Part shown: positions 63,005 through 64,000 of the stretch, piece by piece | Layout of the letters: each line of letters opens with the position of its first letter | Numbering within the stretch: the first letter of the stretch is position 1 | DNA from: PALSA-1004 sp041483135 | GTDB lineage: Bacteria; Pseudomonadota; Gammaproteobacteria; Burkholderiales; SG8-41 | Assembly (NCBI GenBank): GCA_041483135.1 | Contig: JBGPFE010000003.1 | Coordinates: forward strand, 62,001 to 126,000 | Length of the DNA stretch: 64,000 nt | Direction of reading: 5' to 3' | Notes under the pieces: model-generated | Database searches by the model: none | What the model was told of the DNA's origin: nothing | What the model saw: only the letters and a program-made list of their open reading frames with translations | Made by a program: the position numbers and the translations under genes

Positions 63005-64000
63005 ATGTATATTTTTTATGGCGTCAGCGTGACGCATTGTGATGCGGCCGGTTACGATGGCGCGAGATTTGCCTACGTTTTTCGCAGGCAGGCCTGGCTG
63101 GCGTTGATCGGCTGCATCGGCTTGGTCGCGCCCGCCCAGGCAGACTCGATGTTTGGCGCGATCGACCCGCTTAGTACCGACAAGAAAGTGTCGCCGGCGC
63201 CAAATCAGAAGTGGGAGCCGACGAAACCGTTGCCCGCGGTCCTGGCGCCGTCCCCTGTTCAGGAACTTCCGGGCACTGCGCCGCAGACGCTGCCCGAACT
63301 CACCGAATTCGCGCTGCGCAACAATCCGAAAACCCGCCAGGCATGGTTTGCCGCACGTGCCGCGGCCGCCGGCGTCGGCATTGAGGTGGCGGATTTGTTG
63401 CCGCAAATTACCTACAACTACACCTCAACCCGCGTCCAGACGTTCTCCGCCACTTCCGGCGCGCTTGTTTCATGGCAAACGCGCTACGGTCCCTCGGTAA
63501 GCCTGAGTTACGTTCTGCTTGATTTCGGCACGCGTGTGAGCCAGATCGAGGCGGCAGAATATAAATTGCTGGCGGCCAACCTCACCCAAAATCGCACGCT
63601 GCAGGACGTCGTGTTCCAGGTCGAGCAGGCCTATTACCAGTTGCTCGGATTTGAAGCGCTGGTGCGCACCAACGAGCAATCTCTGCGGAACAACCGGACC
63701 GCGTTGGAGGCGGCGGAGAAACGGCGCGAGTCCGGGCTGGCCACGGTTGCCGATGTCTATCGGGCCGAGACTGCCGTTGCCCAAGCGCAACTTAATCTGA
63801 TCAAAAGCAAAGGCGATTTCGAGAAAGCGCGTGGCCAGCTGGCAACGGCGGTAGGCCTGCCAGTCAACGGCACGCTGAAGGTGCAGACGCTGCAGGGACC
63901 GCCGCAGATACGCGAGATCACCGAATCAATGAACGATTTGCTCGAACGCGCCAAGCAGCACCGTCCTGATCTGGTCGCGGCGGAAGCGCAGGCGCGCGCC
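63005..64000 (+). CDS. TolC-family outer-membrane efflux protein (cut by right edge)
   Basis: At least 332 codons to the edge. ATG 63005 is the first candidate but has a weak ribosome site; the signal peptide (LALIGCIGLVAPAQA) starts about residue 30, so the true start may be further in. The body shows the OEP coiled-coil barrel repeats: LPQITYNYTSTRVQTFSA, YVLLDFGTRVSQIEAAEYKL, FQVEQAYYQLLGFEALV, ALEAAEKRRESGLATVADVYRAETAVAQAQLNLI. This is the outer-membrane channel of type I secretion or RND/MFP efflux. Neighbouring pump genes would be to the right. Confidence 0.9.
   Translation, partial: MYIFYGVSVTHCDAAGYDGARFAYVFRRQAWLALIGCIGLVAPAQADSMFGAIDPLSTDKKVSPAPNQKWEPTKPLPAVLAPSPVQELPGTAPQTLPELTEFALRNNPKTRQAWFAARAAAAGVGIEVADLLPQITYNYTSTRVQTFSATSGALVSWQTRYGPSVSLSYVLLDFGTRVSQIEAAEYKLLAANLTQNRTLQDVVFQVEQAYYQLLGFEALVRTNEQSLRNNRTALEAAEKRRESGLATVADVYRAETAVAQAQLNLIKSKGDFEKARGQLATAVGLPVNGTLKVQTLQGPPQIREITESMNDLLERAKQHRPDLVAAEAQARA

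Overview
The window is GC-rich, densely coded chromosomal DNA from a Gram-negative proteobacterium, most likely a betaproteobacterium. Evidence: a Bug/TctC-type periplasmic binding protein, the surE-pcm-nlpD run, an alaC-hom-thrC run, scpA-scpB behind trpS, many GTG/TTG starts, and a mix of central-metabolism genes. A dissimilatory-type ATP sulfurylase, a YeiH-type putative sulfate exporter, a sulfite-oxidase-like molybdoenzyme with a b-type cytochrome, and a four-domain rhodanese hint at active sulfur metabolism. The taxonomic and metabolic inferences rest on gene content only. No tRNA, rRNA or CRISPR array was recognised.

Layout. 1-4754 (minus): two large secreted beta-helix proteins with the filamentous-haemagglutinin (two-partner secretion) N-terminal domain; the first runs off the left edge and their N-terminal halves are nearly identical DNA. 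5155-10143 (plus, divergent): a tight three-gene unit of exported TPR-CHAT protease-like protein, CHASE2-sensor adenylate cyclase and exported DUF928 protein. Together with the haemagglutinin-like genes this is the most unusual region: it looks like a surface-protein, protease and cAMP-signalling module. 10546-14737: cupin dioxygenase-like gene, acyl-CoA dehydrogenase, class III CoA transferase, aspartate-type aminotransferase. 15002-17357: surE-pcm-nlpD, with no rpoS following. 17382-21311: moxR-DUF58-tgpA operon. 21394-29839: GNAT, HDAC-like, Mth938-like, the alaC-hom-thrC amino-acid operon, nadC, and an FMN-dependent glutamate-synthase-like oxidoreductase. 30008-31633: YeiH-type transporter plus a previously easy-to-miss 52-residue membrane protein. 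31647-35047: haloacid dehalogenase and clpB with a sigma-32-type promoter. 35258-41772: two convergent GGDEF-EAL proteins. 41880-44596: a decayed OsmC fragment, an FkbM methyltransferase and the intact hydrolase-OsmC fusion that the fragment copies.

44726-54199: Bug receptor, four-domain rhodanese, cytochrome b plus Tat-exported molybdoenzyme, RhlE-type helicase, HNH nuclease, an internally duplicated membrane protein, DUF1223 and PHP phosphoesterase. 54252-59169: yciO, M50 protease, trpS, scpA, scpB and a ParA-like ATPase, a housekeeping run. 59257-64000: small cupin, lipoprotein, DUF2237, phosphodiesterase, sat, and the start of a TolC-family outer-membrane protein that runs off the right edge.

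Two short elements of about 105 bp with matching terminal inverted repeats (51633-51736, 56803-56907) share their ends but not their middles, and in both cases supply most of the stop codon of a neighbouring gene. These, the haemagglutinin/CHAT/CHASE2/DUF928 module and the YeiH-linked small protein are the best candidates for new biology.
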